Below are positions 24,400-34,378 of a DNA stretch of 64,000 nucleotides, piece after piece (position 1 is the first letter of the stretch; the number at the start of each line of letters is the position of its first letter). Source of the stretch: Mesorhizobium sp. RMAD-H1 (GTDB taxonomy: Bacteria; Pseudomonadota; Alphaproteobacteria; Rhizobiales; Rhizobiaceae). A model generated the notes under the pieces. The model did not search any database and had not been told where the DNA came from. It was given only the letters and a program-made list of their open reading frames with translations. Both the position numbers and the translations under genes were made by a program. The stretch covers positions 1-64,000 of the forward strand of contig NZ_JACHWN010000006.1 in NCBI RefSeq assembly GCF_014191375.1, written 5' to 3'.

Positions 24400-25484
24400 G
24401 CTTGGAAGGCCTTTGTCGGGTTGTCCTGTGGCAGTGGCTCGGGGAATTGCACCTGCAGCTTTCTGGCCCATGGGGCGATGGCATCGCAGATCTCACGGCT
24501 GATATGGAGACCGTCCCTCATCTGGCGGTCGGCCCTTGTCCTCGCCCCGTCACCCGGCACCCTGACGCTCTCGCCAGGCTTGCGGCTGCGGGAATTGCGC
24601 GTGGCCTCTGCCATCCATTCCGTCTCATCCAGGAAAGCACCCCGTCCGGCAAAGGCATCGGGATCGATCAGTTGCAGGAAAAAGCCCTGCGCTTTTTCGC
24701 CCGACAGACGCCCGAACCCCGGTAGGGCGAGCGACATGGCGCTCACCAGCATCGCGATGGCGTAGCCTTTGTGGCCGTGCGTGATGCCGCCGAGCGGCAG
24801 GATCGTCCCCGGTGGGTCGGTGAAGAGCACGGATGGATCGTCGCTGACCTCTCCGGCCGCCGACAGGAGCGCCGGCCACGGCAGCTTCTCGCCGCGGGCA
24901 TGCGCCCGCTTGGCATATCCGTTGCTCGTCAGCGACGTGGTGGTGTCGACAAGGATCGGCATGCTGCGCGTCGGAATGCCCGCGGCGATGGGCTCGCTGG
25001 TGAGAACGGGATCAAGCCCGCCAAAGGGGGCGACGGAGCGTACCTGCGAATCCGTAACCCAGAGCACGCACATATAGCCCCGATCGGTCGCCATCGTCAG
25101 ATAGACCTGCAGGGCACCGACATGCTGGCACCGTCGGACGGCTATGTTGGCCACGCCATAGGAGGGCACCCGTTCCATGGCCGCGGTGAAGGCCTTCTCG
25201 AGAACCCAATGTCCGGGAAGCATCCCCGCGTCCCAGAGCAGGCATGGACCGCGCTCGCAAACCGTTTCGATCCTCCCGCGTCTCGAGGTGATCCCTTCCT
25301 CGATTTCCATCAGATACCGCGGCAGCAATGCCAGACCATGCGTGTCATGGCCAAAGAGATCGGCATCAACGACGCGCCGGGCGACAACCGAGGCGATTTC
25401 ACCGTCCACATCCGAGGCCACCAAGCACCGCGCTGCAAAGGCGACGAGATCGCCGTGGGAATAGCGTTCAGGGACATCTTTCAT
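24396..25484 (-). CDS. Ldh2/malate-L-sulfolactate type dehydrogenase
   Basis: The 362-residue protein fits the non-Rossmann NAD(P)-dependent Ldh2 family: RVVDADLFGHDTHGLALLPRYL near the N-terminus, PILVDTTTSLTSNGYAKRA, and HKGYAIAMLVSAMSLALPG. Members reduce or oxidise 2-keto/L-2-hydroxy acids. It starts at ATG 25484 behind GGAAGG. It pairs with the D-2-hydroxyacid dehydrogenase downstream, which suggests inversion of a hydroxyacid centre or sequential steps on an imported sugar acid. Confidence 0.87.
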   Translation of the reverse strand: MKDVPERYSHGDLVAFAARCLVASDVDGEIASVVARRVVDADLFGHDTHGLALLPRYLMEIEEGITSRRGRIETVCERGPCLLWDAGMLPGHWVLEKAFTAAMERVPSYGVANIAVRRCQHVGALQVYLTMATDRGYMCVLWVTDSQVRSVAPFGGLDPVLTSEPIAAGIPTRSMPILVDTTTSLTSNGYAKRAHARGEKLPWPALLSAAGEVSDDPSVLFTDPPGTILPLGGITHGHKGYAIAMLVSAMSLALPGFGRLSGEKAQGFFLQLIDPDAFAGRGAFLDETEWMAEATRNSRSRKPGESVRVPGDGARTRADRQMRDGLHISREICDAIAPWARKLQVQFPEPLPQDNPTKAFQA

Positions 25485-25539
25485 CCGTTGCCTTCCAATC
25501 CGTTGGCGTGCGAGCCGCGCTTGCCGGAATTTTCTTTCT

Positions 25540-27210
25540 CTAAGATCCGTCCCTCGCCAGATCCTTCTCCTCGCAAGCGATCCACTTCGGACGCGGCGTG
25601 GCGGCAAGGAGGCTTCGGGTGTAATCGTGTCGAGGGTTGTCGAAAATCGCCGTGGTCGAGCCCTCCTCGACCACCTCTCCCTGTTTCATCACGAGGATGC
25701 GATCGGCGAAATGACGGACGATCGGCAGGTCGTGCGTAATGAAAATGTAGGACAGACCGAGGCGGGACCTGAGATCGGCCAGCAGATCGATAACCTGCAT
25801 CTGGATCGACACGTCGAGCGCCGACACGGCCTCGTCGCAGATGACAAGCTCCGGCTCGCTGGCCAGGGCCCTGGCGATCGCGATGCGCTGGCGCTGACCG
25901 CCGGAGAACTGGTGGGGATAGCGTTCGGCGTGATCGGGGGACAGCCCGACGAGTTCCAGCAGTTCGGCCACACGGTCGCGCCATTCCGGCTTCGGCAGGA
26001 TATCGCGATGGATGGCCCAGGGTTCGGAGATGATGGATCTTATGTTCATCCGTGGGTTCATCGACCCGTATGGATCCTGGAAAACCATCTGCACCTTGCG
26101 ACGGAATTTGAGAAGCTCCCGCGCATGCATGGCGAAAACATCGTCGCCGCGGTAGAGCGCCCGCCCGGAGGTCGGCTCGGCCAATCGCAGCAGCATGCGG
26201 GCAATGCTCGATTTGCCGGAACCGGATTCGCCAACGATGCCGAGCGTCTCGCCTCTGCCCACATCGAAGCTGACGTCGCTGACGGCCCTGAATGTTCTGG
26301 GCTTGCCGAAAATGCCGGACGGAAGCGCGTATTCCTTCGTCAACTGCTCGACCTTGAGGATGGTCCCGCCGGCCGCGTCCCTCGAGCGTCGATGGGAAGT
26401 CTCCACGGCCGAACCATGTGGCAGAGCCGATATCAGCCGTTTCGTATAGGCGTGCTGCGGGTTGGAGAAGACATCCCTCGCCGGCCCGGTCTCCACCACC
26501 TGTCCGCGGTTCATGACCACCACCCGATCGGCCATCGCGGCCGCGACCTCGCGGTCATGGGTGATCAGGATCAATGCCATCCGGGTCTCGCGCTGCAGAT
26601 CACGCAGCAGGTCCAGAATCTGCGCTTGGACACTGACATCGAGAGCTGTCGTCGGCTCATCCGCGATAAGAAGGTCCGGCTTGAGGGCAATCGCCATTGC
26701 GATCATCACGCGCTGGCGCTGTCCTCCGGAAAACTGATGCGGATAATGATCGACCCGGCGTTCGGGATCCGGAATGCCGACGCGCCGCAAAAGGTCGATC
26801 GTCCGTTCGCGGATCTGCGCGCCTGGCATCGAGCCATGACTTTCGAACACCTCGCCGATCTGGCGGCCGACCGTGTAGACCGGATTGAGATAGGCGAGCG
26901 GATCCTGGAAGATCATCGCGATCTGGCGGCCATTGATGCTTCGCCGCGCTTCCGCATCGAGGCGGCCGAGATCGGTTCCCTCGAACACGATATTTCCGGC
27001 GACGATATGGCCGGGCGGCCGGTCGACAAGGTCCATCACCACGCTTGTGCTGACGCTCTTGCCGGAACCGCTCTCGCCCAGGATCACCAGCGTCTCGCCA
27101 CGCTCGATCTGAAACGAGACGTTGTCGACGGCGCGCACGGGATCCTGGTCGGAAAGAAAGTCGACCGTCAGGCCCTCGACCTTGAGAATGGGGGAATGGA
27201 CCATGTTCAT
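25540..27210 (-). CDS. Fused DppD-DppF-type ABC ATPase (oligopeptide/opine class)
   Basis: Two ATPase domains lie in one 556-residue chain, as in GsiA. Domain 1 has Walker [11 protein letters not shown], signature [14 protein letters not shown] and Walker [13 protein letters not shown]. Domain 2 has [26 protein letters not shown] and [12 protein letters not shown]. The second Walker B reads DEAVSALD, not DEPTSALD, a common variant. The ATG at 27210 overlaps the permease stop (ATGA). It energises import through the two permeases upstream. Confidence 0.93.
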   Translation of the reverse strand: MNMVHSPILKVEGLTVDFLSDQDPVRAVDNVSFQIERGETLVILGESGSGKSVSTSVVMDLVDRPPGHIVAGNIVFEGTDLGRLDAEARRSINGRQIAMIFQDPLAYLNPVYTVGRQIGEVFESHGSMPGAQIRERTIDLLRRVGIPDPERRVDHYPHQFSGGQRQRVMIAMAIALKPDLLIADEPTTALDVSVQAQILDLLRDLQRETRMALILITHDREVAAAMADRVVVMNRGQVVETGPARDVFSNPQHAYTKRLISALPHGSAVETSHRRSRDAAGGTILKVEQLTKEYALPSGIFGKPRTFRAVSDVSFDVGRGETLGIVGESGSGKSSIARMLLRLAEPTSGRALYRGDDVFAMHARELLKFRRKVQMVFQDPYGSMNPRMNIRSIISEPWAIHRDILPKPEWRDRVAELLELVGLSPDHAERYPHQFSGGQRQRIAIARALASEPELVICDEAVSALDVSIQMQVIDLLADLRSRLGLSYIFITHDLPIVRHFADRILVMKQGEVVEEGSTTAIFDNPRHDYTRSLLAATPRPKWIACEEKDLARDGS

Positions 27211-28130
27211 CGCGTTGACTTCCGCAAGGTCTGAAGACGCCAGCGCTGCTGCGGATCGGCGATGGTGCGCGCCCAGCTCGAAAGCAGGTTGAGTGAAAGA
27301 GTCGTCAGCATGATCGCCAGCCCCGGCCAGAAGGCGATCCACCAGGCATTGGCGAGATAACCGCGGCCATTGGCCACCATTGAGCCCCAGGTGAAATCGG
27401 GCGGCTGGATGCCGAGGCCCAGAAAGCTCAGCGCCGATTCCGAGAGGATGACGGTGGCGAAATCGATGGCGCCGATGGTGATCAGCGTCGGAAGGACAAG
27501 CGGCGCTATATGGCGCACCACGATCCTGAGCGGCCCCGCCCCCATGGATTTCGCGGCGCTGACAAACATGCGCTCGCGAAGTTCCAGCACCTCCGCCCGT
27601 GTGGTGCGCAAATATATGGGCATGCGGGTGATCGCGAGGACGATGATGACGTTCGTCACGCTTGGCCCGAGCGTATAAAGCACGATCAGCGCGAGAAGCA
27701 GCGAGGGGAAGCTCATCACGATATCCGCGAGCCGCAGGATGAGATGGCTGTACCAGCGCTCCGTGTAGCCCGCAATGAGCCCGAGCGCTCCCCCGAGAAG
27801 CAGGGAGCAGCAGACGGCCGCTGCGGCGATGCCGAGCGTGTTTTGCGCGCCGACGATCAGGCGCGCGAGAATGGAGCGGCCCAGTGTATCCGCACCAAGG
27901 ATATACATCCAGCCATGCTGAAGGTTGAACGGCGCCAGATTGCGCTGGCGCAGCCCGAGCTTCTGCGCCGCATCCCCGACCAGCAGGGGACCGAAAACCG
28001 CAATGACGAGCAGGATCGCCAGATAAATGGCCGCACAAAAGGCGAGCTTGTCATTCTTGAGATAGTTGAAAAGCGCGCTTGCCCCTCGGGCAGGTGGCGC
28101 CGCTTTGTTTTCTGTCGCAATCGCAGCCAT
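27207..28130 (-). CDS. DppC-type ABC permease
   Basis: The 307-residue protein has an N-terminal cytoplasmic part, six or so membrane segments and the EAA loop SAAKSMGAGPLRIVVRHIAP that docks the ATPase. The motif GADTLGRSILARLIVGAQ is typical of DppC/OppC. It sits two bases after the DppB-type gene and overlaps the ATPase gene. Confidence 0.93.
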   Translation of the reverse strand: MAAIATENKAAPPARGASALFNYLKNDKLAFCAAIYLAILLVIAVFGPLLVGDAAQKLGLRQRNLAPFNLQHGWMYILGADTLGRSILARLIVGAQNTLGIAAAAVCCSLLLGGALGLIAGYTERWYSHLILRLADIVMSFPSLLLALIVLYTLGPSVTNVIIVLAITRMPIYLRTTRAEVLELRERMFVSAAKSMGAGPLRIVVRHIAPLVLPTLITIGAIDFATVILSESALSFLGLGIQPPDFTWGSMVANGRGYLANAWWIAFWPGLAIMLTTLSLNLLSSWARTIADPQQRWRLQTLRKSTR

Positions 28131-28132
28131 GG

Positions 28133-29047
28133 TCAGTACCGAATCCGCGGATCGAGCGCCGCGTACAGGAGGTCGATGATGATGTTCAGCACGAAGATTG
28201 CCGTCGCCGTGACCAGGATGGTCGACTGAACCACGGCGAAGTCGCGCTGTATGATGGCGTCGATCATCAGTTTGCCGATGCCGGGCCAGCCGAAAACGCT
28301 TTCCACGACGACCGCGCCATTGACGAGGCTCGTGGCAAGGTCGCCGGCAACGGTTACGACCGGGAGAAGGGAATTGCGAAGTGCGTGGCCGAAGATGATC
28401 CTGTAGCGCGACACGCCCTTGGCCTTTGCCGTCTTGATGTAAGGGGATGCGAGCGCGCCGAGCATGGTACCGCGAACGACCTGGACGAGAAGTCCGAAAG
28501 GCCTGAGCGTCAGGACGAAGATCGGCATGACCCAGTGAAGAAGGGTTCCGGTCCCCGAGGTCGGCAGGAGATCAAGGCCTACAGCAAAGATCAGGATCGC
28601 GACGATGGCCACCCAGAAGTCCGGAGCGCTGGCTCCCGCAAGCGATATGATGGTGACGAACCGGTCAAAAATGCCCCCCGGCCTGGATGCCGCAAGCGCT
28701 CCGACGAGAACGGCGAGCACGGTGGAGAGTATCATCGCAACGAAAGCCAGCTTCAGCGTTTGCGGAAAGGCCTGAAGCGCGACGGCCATCGCCGAGCGGT
28801 TTTGCCGGACAGATTCGCCGAAGTCGAGATGCAGGAGATTGCGGAGATATTCCCAGAATTGCCAGTAGATCGGCTGGTCAAAGCCATGCAGCTTGGCAAA
28901 GGCCGCCCTCGCCTCCTGCGTCGAATCGAGCGGAAGATAGAGAGCGGACGGATCACCTGTCAGGCGCGTGAGAAAGAAGACGAGCGCCAGCAGCCCTATG
29001 ACCGAAACGATACTGTGCGACGCGCGTCGCCCGATATAAGCTAGCAT
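28133..29047 (-). CDS. DppB-type ABC permease
   Basis: The 304-residue integral membrane protein has the DppB/OppB pattern: an N-terminal helix (SIVSVIGLLALVFFLTRLTGDP), a large periplasmic loop, and the EAA loop TAKAKGVSRYRIIFGHALRN, ending VFGWPGIGKLMIDAI. It forms the channel with the DppC-type partner directly downstream. Confidence 0.93.
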   Translation of the reverse strand: MLAYIGRRASHSIVSVIGLLALVFFLTRLTGDPSALYLPLDSTQEARAAFAKLHGFDQPIYWQFWEYLRNLLHLDFGESVRQNRSAMAVALQAFPQTLKLAFVAMILSTVLAVLVGALAASRPGGIFDRFVTIISLAGASAPDFWVAIVAILIFAVGLDLLPTSGTGTLLHWVMPIFVLTLRPFGLLVQVVRGTMLGALASPYIKTAKAKGVSRYRIIFGHALRNSLLPVVTVAGDLATSLVNGAVVVESVFGWPGIGKLMIDAIIQRDFAVVQSTILVTATAIFVLNIIIDLLYAALDPRIRY

Positions 29048-29124
29048 TCACATGGTCCTTCGATCCTGATCATGAGGGAGCGGAGCGGAAACGACATAAG
29101 CTGCTTCCGCCCTGCTGACCGCCA

Positions 29125-30636
29125 TCAGTTCTTCAGGTGAATGTTCGCGAGCGGAATTTCGCTATTGGTCGTAATGTCGGGCTGCCAATCGAGCCGTTTG
29201 CCGACACGCGTGTAGCCGATCATATGAAACATCGGGATATCGAGCACGATCTCGTTGCGCATCTCATCGAAGATCGCCTTGAACGCCTTGGTACGCTCCT
29301 CGCCTGTCGCCGAGAGCGCAGCATCGATCTGAGCATCTATCTTCGGATCGCTGAGCGTCGAATACTGGCCGGACGAGCGATAGAAGATCGGAATGGTGAA
29401 GGCCGCGTCGCCCTTGTTGTTGTCATGCATCATCTGGACGAGGTTCGCCCCGCGCTCTGCGGGGAAGGGCTTCTGCAGGTAGCGGATCCAGTCGGCAACA
29501 TCGAGCATCGTCAGCTTCACGTTCAATCCGGCGGCCTGCCACATGGTCATCATCGCCTCCATGGCCTCGCTGCCATTCGGATAGATGCCGTTGCGCCCGA
29601 TGAGCTTGATCTCCGTATCCACGGGAACGCCTGCAGCCTTGGCCTCGGCCACAAGCTCTGCCGCCTTTTCCGGATCCGACTCCCAAGGCTTCAGAGCGTC
29701 GTCATGGCCGTTTATGCCGGGAACGACCATCTGGGCCGCCCGCAAGGTGGCATCACCGAACAGGCTCTTCAATCCTTCCCAATCGATGGCGAGATTGAGC
29801 GCCTTGCGAATGCGCACATCATTCAGCGGCGGCTGCGTGGTATCGATGCGAACCGCCGTCGTCTCGGAATTCAGATAGGAGAAATCCGTTTGCGGATTGG
29901 TGGCATCCTGAAGAGCAATCGAAGGCGTGAGGTCCGCCTCTCCCGTTTCGACCATTGCAGCGCGAATGGACGATTCCGGACGCCACACATAGGTCGCCTT
30001 GTCGATTTGGGGCTTGTCGCCCCAATAACCATCGAACCGGTCGAGGATGACGGTTTGCGGGTTGAATGTCGTAAGCTTGTAAGGCCCCGTGCCGATCGGA
30101 TCGTTCACGGTCTTGTCGGCGGGCGTGGCGGGCGAAACCACCATGACGACGCTCAAGAGCGTCGGCAGGATCGGCTGCGGCTTGTCGGATTTGATCTCGA
30201 TGGTCAGATCGTCAACCGGAGTGACCGTCAGCTTGGCATCGCCGAATTTGGCGATGTTGTTGCAGGTGATCGCACCGCTCGTCATCCGCCGGATTGAATG
30301 GGCGACGGCCTCCGCGTCCATGTTCTTCCCGTCATGGAATTTGACCTCGGGACGCAACTTCAACCGCCAGGTCAGATCATCGATCTGCGTCCATTCGGTC
30401 GCAAGCTTCGGCATCGGCTGGCCGGTCTTGGCATCAATGACCGTCAGCGACTCCGTCACGTTCTGGCTCAATATCTGACCGACGCTGGTGATGATCGTGC
30501 CGCAGGGCTCGAGATTGCTCGGCTCCTCCGGCAGTACGATCCTGATCTCCTTGCTGTTGTCTTGAGCAAAGGCGGGCAGCGCGGCCGAAGCGATCAGGAC
30601 GGCCGCCGCTATTCCAAGAATTCTTGCAGGTTTCAT
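29125..30636 (-). CDS. Family 5 (DppA/OppA-type) periplasmic binding protein
   Basis: The 503-residue protein has a signal peptide (MKPARILGIAAAVLIASAA, cleavage after AFAQ) and the SBP_bac_5 hallmarks KLATEWTQIDDLTWRLKLR, VKFHDGKNMDAEAVAHSI and IGTGPYKLTTF. The start is ATG 30636 with GGGAGGAG upstream. It is the first gene of the operon, and its promoter contains a palindrome that probably binds the upstream GntR protein. Many such proteins bind sugars or opines rather than peptides, which fits the sugar-acid-type enzymes in the operon. Confidence 0.93.
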   Translation of the reverse strand: MKPARILGIAAAVLIASAALPAFAQDNSKEIRIVLPEEPSNLEPCGTIITSVGQILSQNVTESLTVIDAKTGQPMPKLATEWTQIDDLTWRLKLRPEVKFHDGKNMDAEAVAHSIRRMTSGAITCNNIAKFGDAKLTVTPVDDLTIEIKSDKPQPILPTLLSVVMVVSPATPADKTVNDPIGTGPYKLTTFNPQTVILDRFDGYWGDKPQIDKATYVWRPESSIRAAMVETGEADLTPSIALQDATNPQTDFSYLNSETTAVRIDTTQPPLNDVRIRKALNLAIDWEGLKSLFGDATLRAAQMVVPGINGHDDALKPWESDPEKAAELVAEAKAAGVPVDTEIKLIGRNGIYPNGSEAMEAMMTMWQAAGLNVKLTMLDVADWIRYLQKPFPAERGANLVQMMHDNNKGDAAFTIPIFYRSSGQYSTLSDPKIDAQIDAALSATGEERTKAFKAIFDEMRNEIVLDIPMFHMIGYTRVGKRLDWQPDITTNSEIPLANIHLKN

Positions 30637-30850
30637 CCTACTCCTCCCATTGAGTCTGCACCTGATGCGACGCCTCGGCAGAGGTCGTCGCCTATCGTCT
30701 CCCATGACCGCACATCCTCCTTATGCGGCGCATCCCTCATATCCGCGCAACCAGCTTGCGCGATATGTCCTTCTCCTCAATCTTGAGATCGGCAGACGAA
30801 CAGGTCGCGCCAGCGCCCTACTCTTCTCTAGTGATATCAATCGGCCATCT

Positions 30851-30881
30851 CATAATATGTCATTGGAAATGTCATATTATG
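30851..30881. promoter_or_regulatory. Palindromic operator for the GntR/FadR regulator
   Basis: CATAATATG (30851-30859) and CATATTATG (30873-30881) form a perfect 9-bp inverted repeat around TCATTGGAAATGT, between the regulator gene and the binding-protein gene it probably controls. Confidence 0.65.
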
Positions 30882-30896
30882 AATTTTGGAAGAATG

Positions 30897-31640
30897 TCAA
30901 TGCTCCTCGGAGACGAGAGGCGCCTTTCTGCTCGTCAGCGCCCGATAGCGCGTAATGCCGGTGAGAAGATGCCTGCGCATGGCTTCGCGGGCCCGATCGG
31001 GATCGCGCGCGAGGATTGCGTCGGCAACGGCGGTGTGCTCGGCAAGGATGATGTGGTCGCGACTCGGCAGAGGATCAATTCCGCCCATGGCCGAACGGAA
31101 CTTCACACGCGGAATGATGCGCCGTCCGACATGCTCCAGAAAAGTCTTGAAACGTGCATTGTTCGTGGCTGTCGCGATCGCCATGTGAAAAAGGAAATCG
31201 GCTTCGTCCGTGGGCTTCCCTTCCGCCATCAGGAGCGCGAAGTGGTCCAGTTCCGCCTGAATCGCAGCTTCCTGAGCGGGTGAGCTTCTCAGGGCTGCAA
31301 GCCCCGCGGCCTCGACCTCGACTCCGATGCGCAGTTCGAGCTCCTCGATGATATCCGAAATCTTGTCGGTTGCGTGGGTGAACAGCTTCAGCGTTTCCGG
31401 AGATTGCTTCGGCCCGAGCACGAATACGCCCGCCCCCTGACGTGAATCGAGCAGGCCATCTGCGCGTAGCGCGGCGATCGCCTCGCGGACGACCGTCCGG
31501 CTCACATTGAATTTTTCCACGAGAACCGGCTCTGTCGGGATCTTGTCGCCCGCCGCATACTCGCCTGCCTCGATCCGTCTGCGCAACTCGTCCGCTACGT
31601 GAGACGAAAGCGTCTTGCGCGCCCCTGCAGGTCCGCTCAT
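30897..31640 (-). CDS. GntR/FadR-family regulator of the transporter operon
   Basis: The 247-residue protein has a winged HTH (HVADELRRRIEAGEYAAGDKIP, FNVSRTVVREAIAALRADGLL) and an FCD ligand domain with metal-binding His positions in LDHFALLM, FHMAIATAT and EHTAVADAI. FCD regulators sense organic acids. It is encoded just upstream of, and in the same direction as, the ABC/dehydrogenase operon, so that operon is its likely target. Confidence 0.92.
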   Translation of the reverse strand: MSGPAGARKTLSSHVADELRRRIEAGEYAAGDKIPTEPVLVEKFNVSRTVVREAIAALRADGLLDSRQGAGVFVLGPKQSPETLKLFTHATDKISDIIEELELRIGVEVEAAGLAALRSSPAQEAAIQAELDHFALLMAEGKPTDEADFLFHMAIATATNNARFKTFLEHVGRRIIPRVKFRSAMGGIDPLPSRDHIILAEHTAVADAILARDPDRAREAMRRHLLTGITRYRALTSRKAPLVSEEH

Positions 31641-31719
31641 GATGAAGTCTGCTCCGTTGTTGCAACAGGCAATATAATCATCATATCAAAATACAGGAAG
31701 CGAAAAACCGCGCCTAATT

Positions 31720-31728
31720 CATATTATG
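31720..31728. promoter_or_regulatory. Operator half-site upstream of the GntR/FadR gene
   Basis: CATATTATG recurs about 80 bases upstream of the regulator start, identical to the right arm of the operator at 30851-30881. It suggests autoregulation. Confidence 0.45.
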
Positions 31729-31864
31729 ACTATCGGCATGATCGCGGCGATCGTCCAATCCTGCTTCTCCAGTTTCAGACGCTGATGACCCCCGACAGGC
31801 CGATCGACTTCGTCACCGGCTTCATCGGGGGCTGTTGAGTCTCGCGATGCCGAGATCAAAGAAA

Positions 31865-31927
31865 GGACGGATGGCGATAAACTCCGCCATCCGTCCGGCT
31901 TCGTCAGACGTCCGGTCAAGCCGGACG
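31865..31927 (-). terminator. Double hairpin terminator after the APC permease
   Basis: On the minus strand a CGTCCGG/CCGGACG hairpin (31909-31927) is followed by a perfect 12-bp stem GGACGGATGGCG/CGCCATCCGTCC (31865-31896) and then TTTCTTT. This is a good intrinsic terminator for the aspartase-ETF-permease operon. Confidence 0.75.
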
Positions 31928-31949
31928 CTATCTTGTTGTGCGAGGGCGC

Positions 31950-33350
31950 TCAGACATCAATGTGGCGGTCCGCCGGCTCCGGCTCAAAGAGGCCCTTTTT
32001 CATAACGAACTTGACCCAGATCGCCGCCAGAATGGCGCCTGCCAGAAGCGTGCCGCCCGCCACCGAGAACACCGTCACCGTCAGTTCGGGCGCCGGCGAG
32101 GCGTAGTAAATGGCATAGAGCATACCGGCAATGCCGAGGATCTGCGGGAGCGGGTAGAGTGGCGTTTTGAAAGGCCGCGCGATTTGCGGATAGCGCCGCC
32201 GCAGGACGATGACATCGATATGGGCGATGATATAGGCGATGAGCCATGCGATGGCGGCGCCGACAAGCAGCAGCAGGATCGCATCAGCCTTCACCCCGTA
32301 GATGAGGATCGGGAGCGCAGTGACGAGCCCGACCAGGATGATCGCCACCCAGGGCGTGCCGTACCGGGGGTGGAGCTTGCCGAACACGGTGAAGGTCTGA
32401 CCGTTCTGCGCCATGCCGTAGATCATGCGCGGAACCGCCGCCAGCGAGGTGTTGACCGTGCTGCATGTGGCCGTGAAGGCGGCAACAGTCAGGAAGATCA
32501 GTCCGGCCTTTCCCAGCACGGCCTCGACATAGGCGTAGTGCGGGAGCGGCGAGGATGCGAGCGTCGCGGTCGGCACATAAAGCAGCGCGCCCCAGCAATA
32601 GAGCAGATACATCACCATGATCACCGTAGCGCCAGTAATCATGGCGCGCGGGATGGTCCGGGCCGGATCCCGCGTCTCGTTGACGAGTGGACAGGAAAAT
32701 TCGAGCCCGACAAAACCCCAGATGGCGACCGCAAGCAGGGCAAGCATCCCACCACTGAACGGTCCGACGCTTTCGGTCACCAAGTCCACCGGCCGCGGCA
32801 TGCCGACGCCCGTGAGCGCAATGATGCCGAGCAATGTGATGGTGATCACCATGATGAAGGAGAGCGCGGACTGTACCGTGGCGAAGACGTCGATGCCCAT
32901 GATGTTGAACACCGTGAACAGCGCAAGCAGGCCCAGAAGCACCAAGCCGGGCGGCAGTTGAAGCCCCGTGATTTCCACCAGCATCAGTTCGATCAGCACC
33001 AGTTCGGCGGAAAGCGCGAACATGGCGACGACGAGATAGCCGGAGAACACGGCAACGATCGCGGGAAAGTTCCCGATCGCCACCTCGGTGAAGGTGGCCA
33101 GGCTGCCGGGGCTGCGGAACATCAGCGTCAGCTCCGAGAAGGAGAAGACGTAGGTCAGCGCCAGTACATAAGCCAGCAGGATCGTCATCAGGAAGCCATA
33201 GCCCCCGAAACCCGCGCCCTGCAGCATGATGACCATCACACCTTGCGAGACGACGAGCCCGACGCAGACCGCAAGCTGCGACCAGAAGCCGAGCGATCCC
33301 TTGAGATGGCCGGTATTTTCAGCCGGCCCGGTATCGTTGATCAATTCCAT
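31950..33350 (-). CDS. APC-superfamily amino acid/amine permease
   Basis: The 466-residue protein has about 12 membrane segments. It starts LKGSLGFWSQLAVCVGLVVSQGV, the usual helix 1 of APC carriers, and includes VAIWGFVGLEFSCPLVNETRDP, the conserved helix 6 block. It starts at ATG 33350 behind AAGGGGAAC. It is the last gene of the operon aspartase-etfB-etfA-permease, so it probably imports the nitrogenous substrate of that pathway. Confidence 0.88.
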   Translation of the reverse strand: MELINDTGPAENTGHLKGSLGFWSQLAVCVGLVVSQGVMVIMLQGAGFGGYGFLMTILLAYVLALTYVFSFSELTLMFRSPGSLATFTEVAIGNFPAIVAVFSGYLVVAMFALSAELVLIELMLVEITGLQLPPGLVLLGLLALFTVFNIMGIDVFATVQSALSFIMVITITLLGIIALTGVGMPRPVDLVTESVGPFSGGMLALLAVAIWGFVGLEFSCPLVNETRDPARTIPRAMITGATVIMVMYLLYCWGALLYVPTATLASSPLPHYAYVEAVLGKAGLIFLTVAAFTATCSTVNTSLAAVPRMIYGMAQNGQTFTVFGKLHPRYGTPWVAIILVGLVTALPILIYGVKADAILLLLVGAAIAWLIAYIIAHIDVIVLRRRYPQIARPFKTPLYPLPQILGIAGMLYAIYYASPAPELTVTVFSVAGGTLLAGAILAAIWVKFVMKKGLFEPEPADRHIDV

Positions 33351-33422
33351 TTTTGTTCCCCTTTTGTGTATAGCCGGGCATCGGATCGAGGATGAATGCC
33401 TGTCAGCCGATACGCCTTTCCA

Positions 33423-34355
33423 TCATTCCAACTGCTTCCCCAGATCAGGAACCATCTCGAACAGATCGCCGACGATGCCGTAATCGGCGACCTGGAAGAT
33501 CGGCGCTTCCTCGTCCTTGTTGATGGCGACGATCACCTTGGAATCCTTCATGCCGGCGAGATGCTGGATCGCGCCGGAGATGCCGCAGGCGATGTAGAGA
33601 TCGGGGGCGACGACCTTGCCCGTCTGGCCGACCTGCCAGTCGTTCGGCGCATAGCCGGCATCGACGGCGGCGCGCGAAGCACCAACGGCAGCGCCAAGCT
33701 TGTCAGCGACGGGCAGGATGACCTCCCTGAACTTCTCCGAGGAGCCGAGCGCCCGGCCGCCCGAGATGATGATCCTGGCCGAGGTCAGTTCCGGACGGTC
33801 GCCGCCGGAAAGCTTCGCCTCGACGAATTTCGACAGTCCCGGATCGCCGGCGGCGCTGACCGTCTCGACGGGAGCCGAGCCGCCCTCGCCCGCCGCCTGG
33901 AAGGACGAGGTGCGCACGGTGATCACCTTCTTCGGATCCGTCGCCTGCACCGTCTGGATGGCGTTGCCGGCATAGATCGGGCGCTTGAACGTATCGGCCG
34001 ACACCACTTCGATGACGTCGGAAACCTGCATCACGTCGAGCAGGGCGGCGACGCGCGGCAGGATGTTCTTGGCCGAAGTGGTCGCCGGCGCGATGATCGT
34101 GTCGTAATTGCCGGCAAGCGAGACGACGAGCGCCGCGGTCGGCTCGGCAAGCTGCTCCTTCAGGGCCACGCTTTCGGCCAGCATCACCTTGCGTATGCCG
34201 GCGAGCTTAGCCGCGGCGTCCGCCACCGCCCCTGCGCCATCGCCTGCCACGAGAATATCGATCTCGCCAGCGATCTTCTTCGCCGCCGAAAGGGCCTTTG
34301 CCGTCTGGTCAGAGAGCGATTGATTGTCGTGCTCAGCTATAAGAAGAATTGCCAT
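33423..34355 (-). CDS. etfA: Electron transfer flavoprotein alpha subunit
   Basis: The 310-residue protein has the N-terminal EtfA domain ([18 protein letters not shown]) and the C-terminal FAD domain: [65 protein letters not shown] and [22 protein letters not shown]. It takes electrons from flavoprotein dehydrogenases and passes them to ETF-ubiquinone oxidoreductase. It follows etfB by 23 bases. Its presence in this operon suggests a dedicated ETF for the amine dehydrogenase encoded at 47073. Confidence 0.95.
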   Translation of the reverse strand: MAILLIAEHDNQSLSDQTAKALSAAKKIAGEIDILVAGDGAGAVADAAAKLAGIRKVMLAESVALKEQLAEPTAALVVSLAGNYDTIIAPATTSAKNILPRVAALLDVMQVSDVIEVVSADTFKRPIYAGNAIQTVQATDPKKVITVRTSSFQAAGEGGSAPVETVSAAGDPGLSKFVEAKLSGGDRPELTSARIIISGGRALGSSEKFREVILPVADKLGAAVGASRAAVDAGYAPNDWQVGQTGKVVAPDLYIACGISGAIQHLAGMKDSKVIVAINKDEEAPIFQVADYGIVGDLFEMVPDLGKQLE

Positions 34356-34378
34356 CGTTTGTCCTTCCTGTCGCGCGA

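Noticed and set aside
25627-27234. 535-codon plus-strand frame antisense to the ABC ATPase
   Set aside because: Shadow of a well-supported gene in high-GC DNA.
31938-33395. 485-codon plus-strand frame antisense to the APC permease
   Set aside because: Rich in His, Arg and Asp as expected for the complement of a membrane protein; no family.
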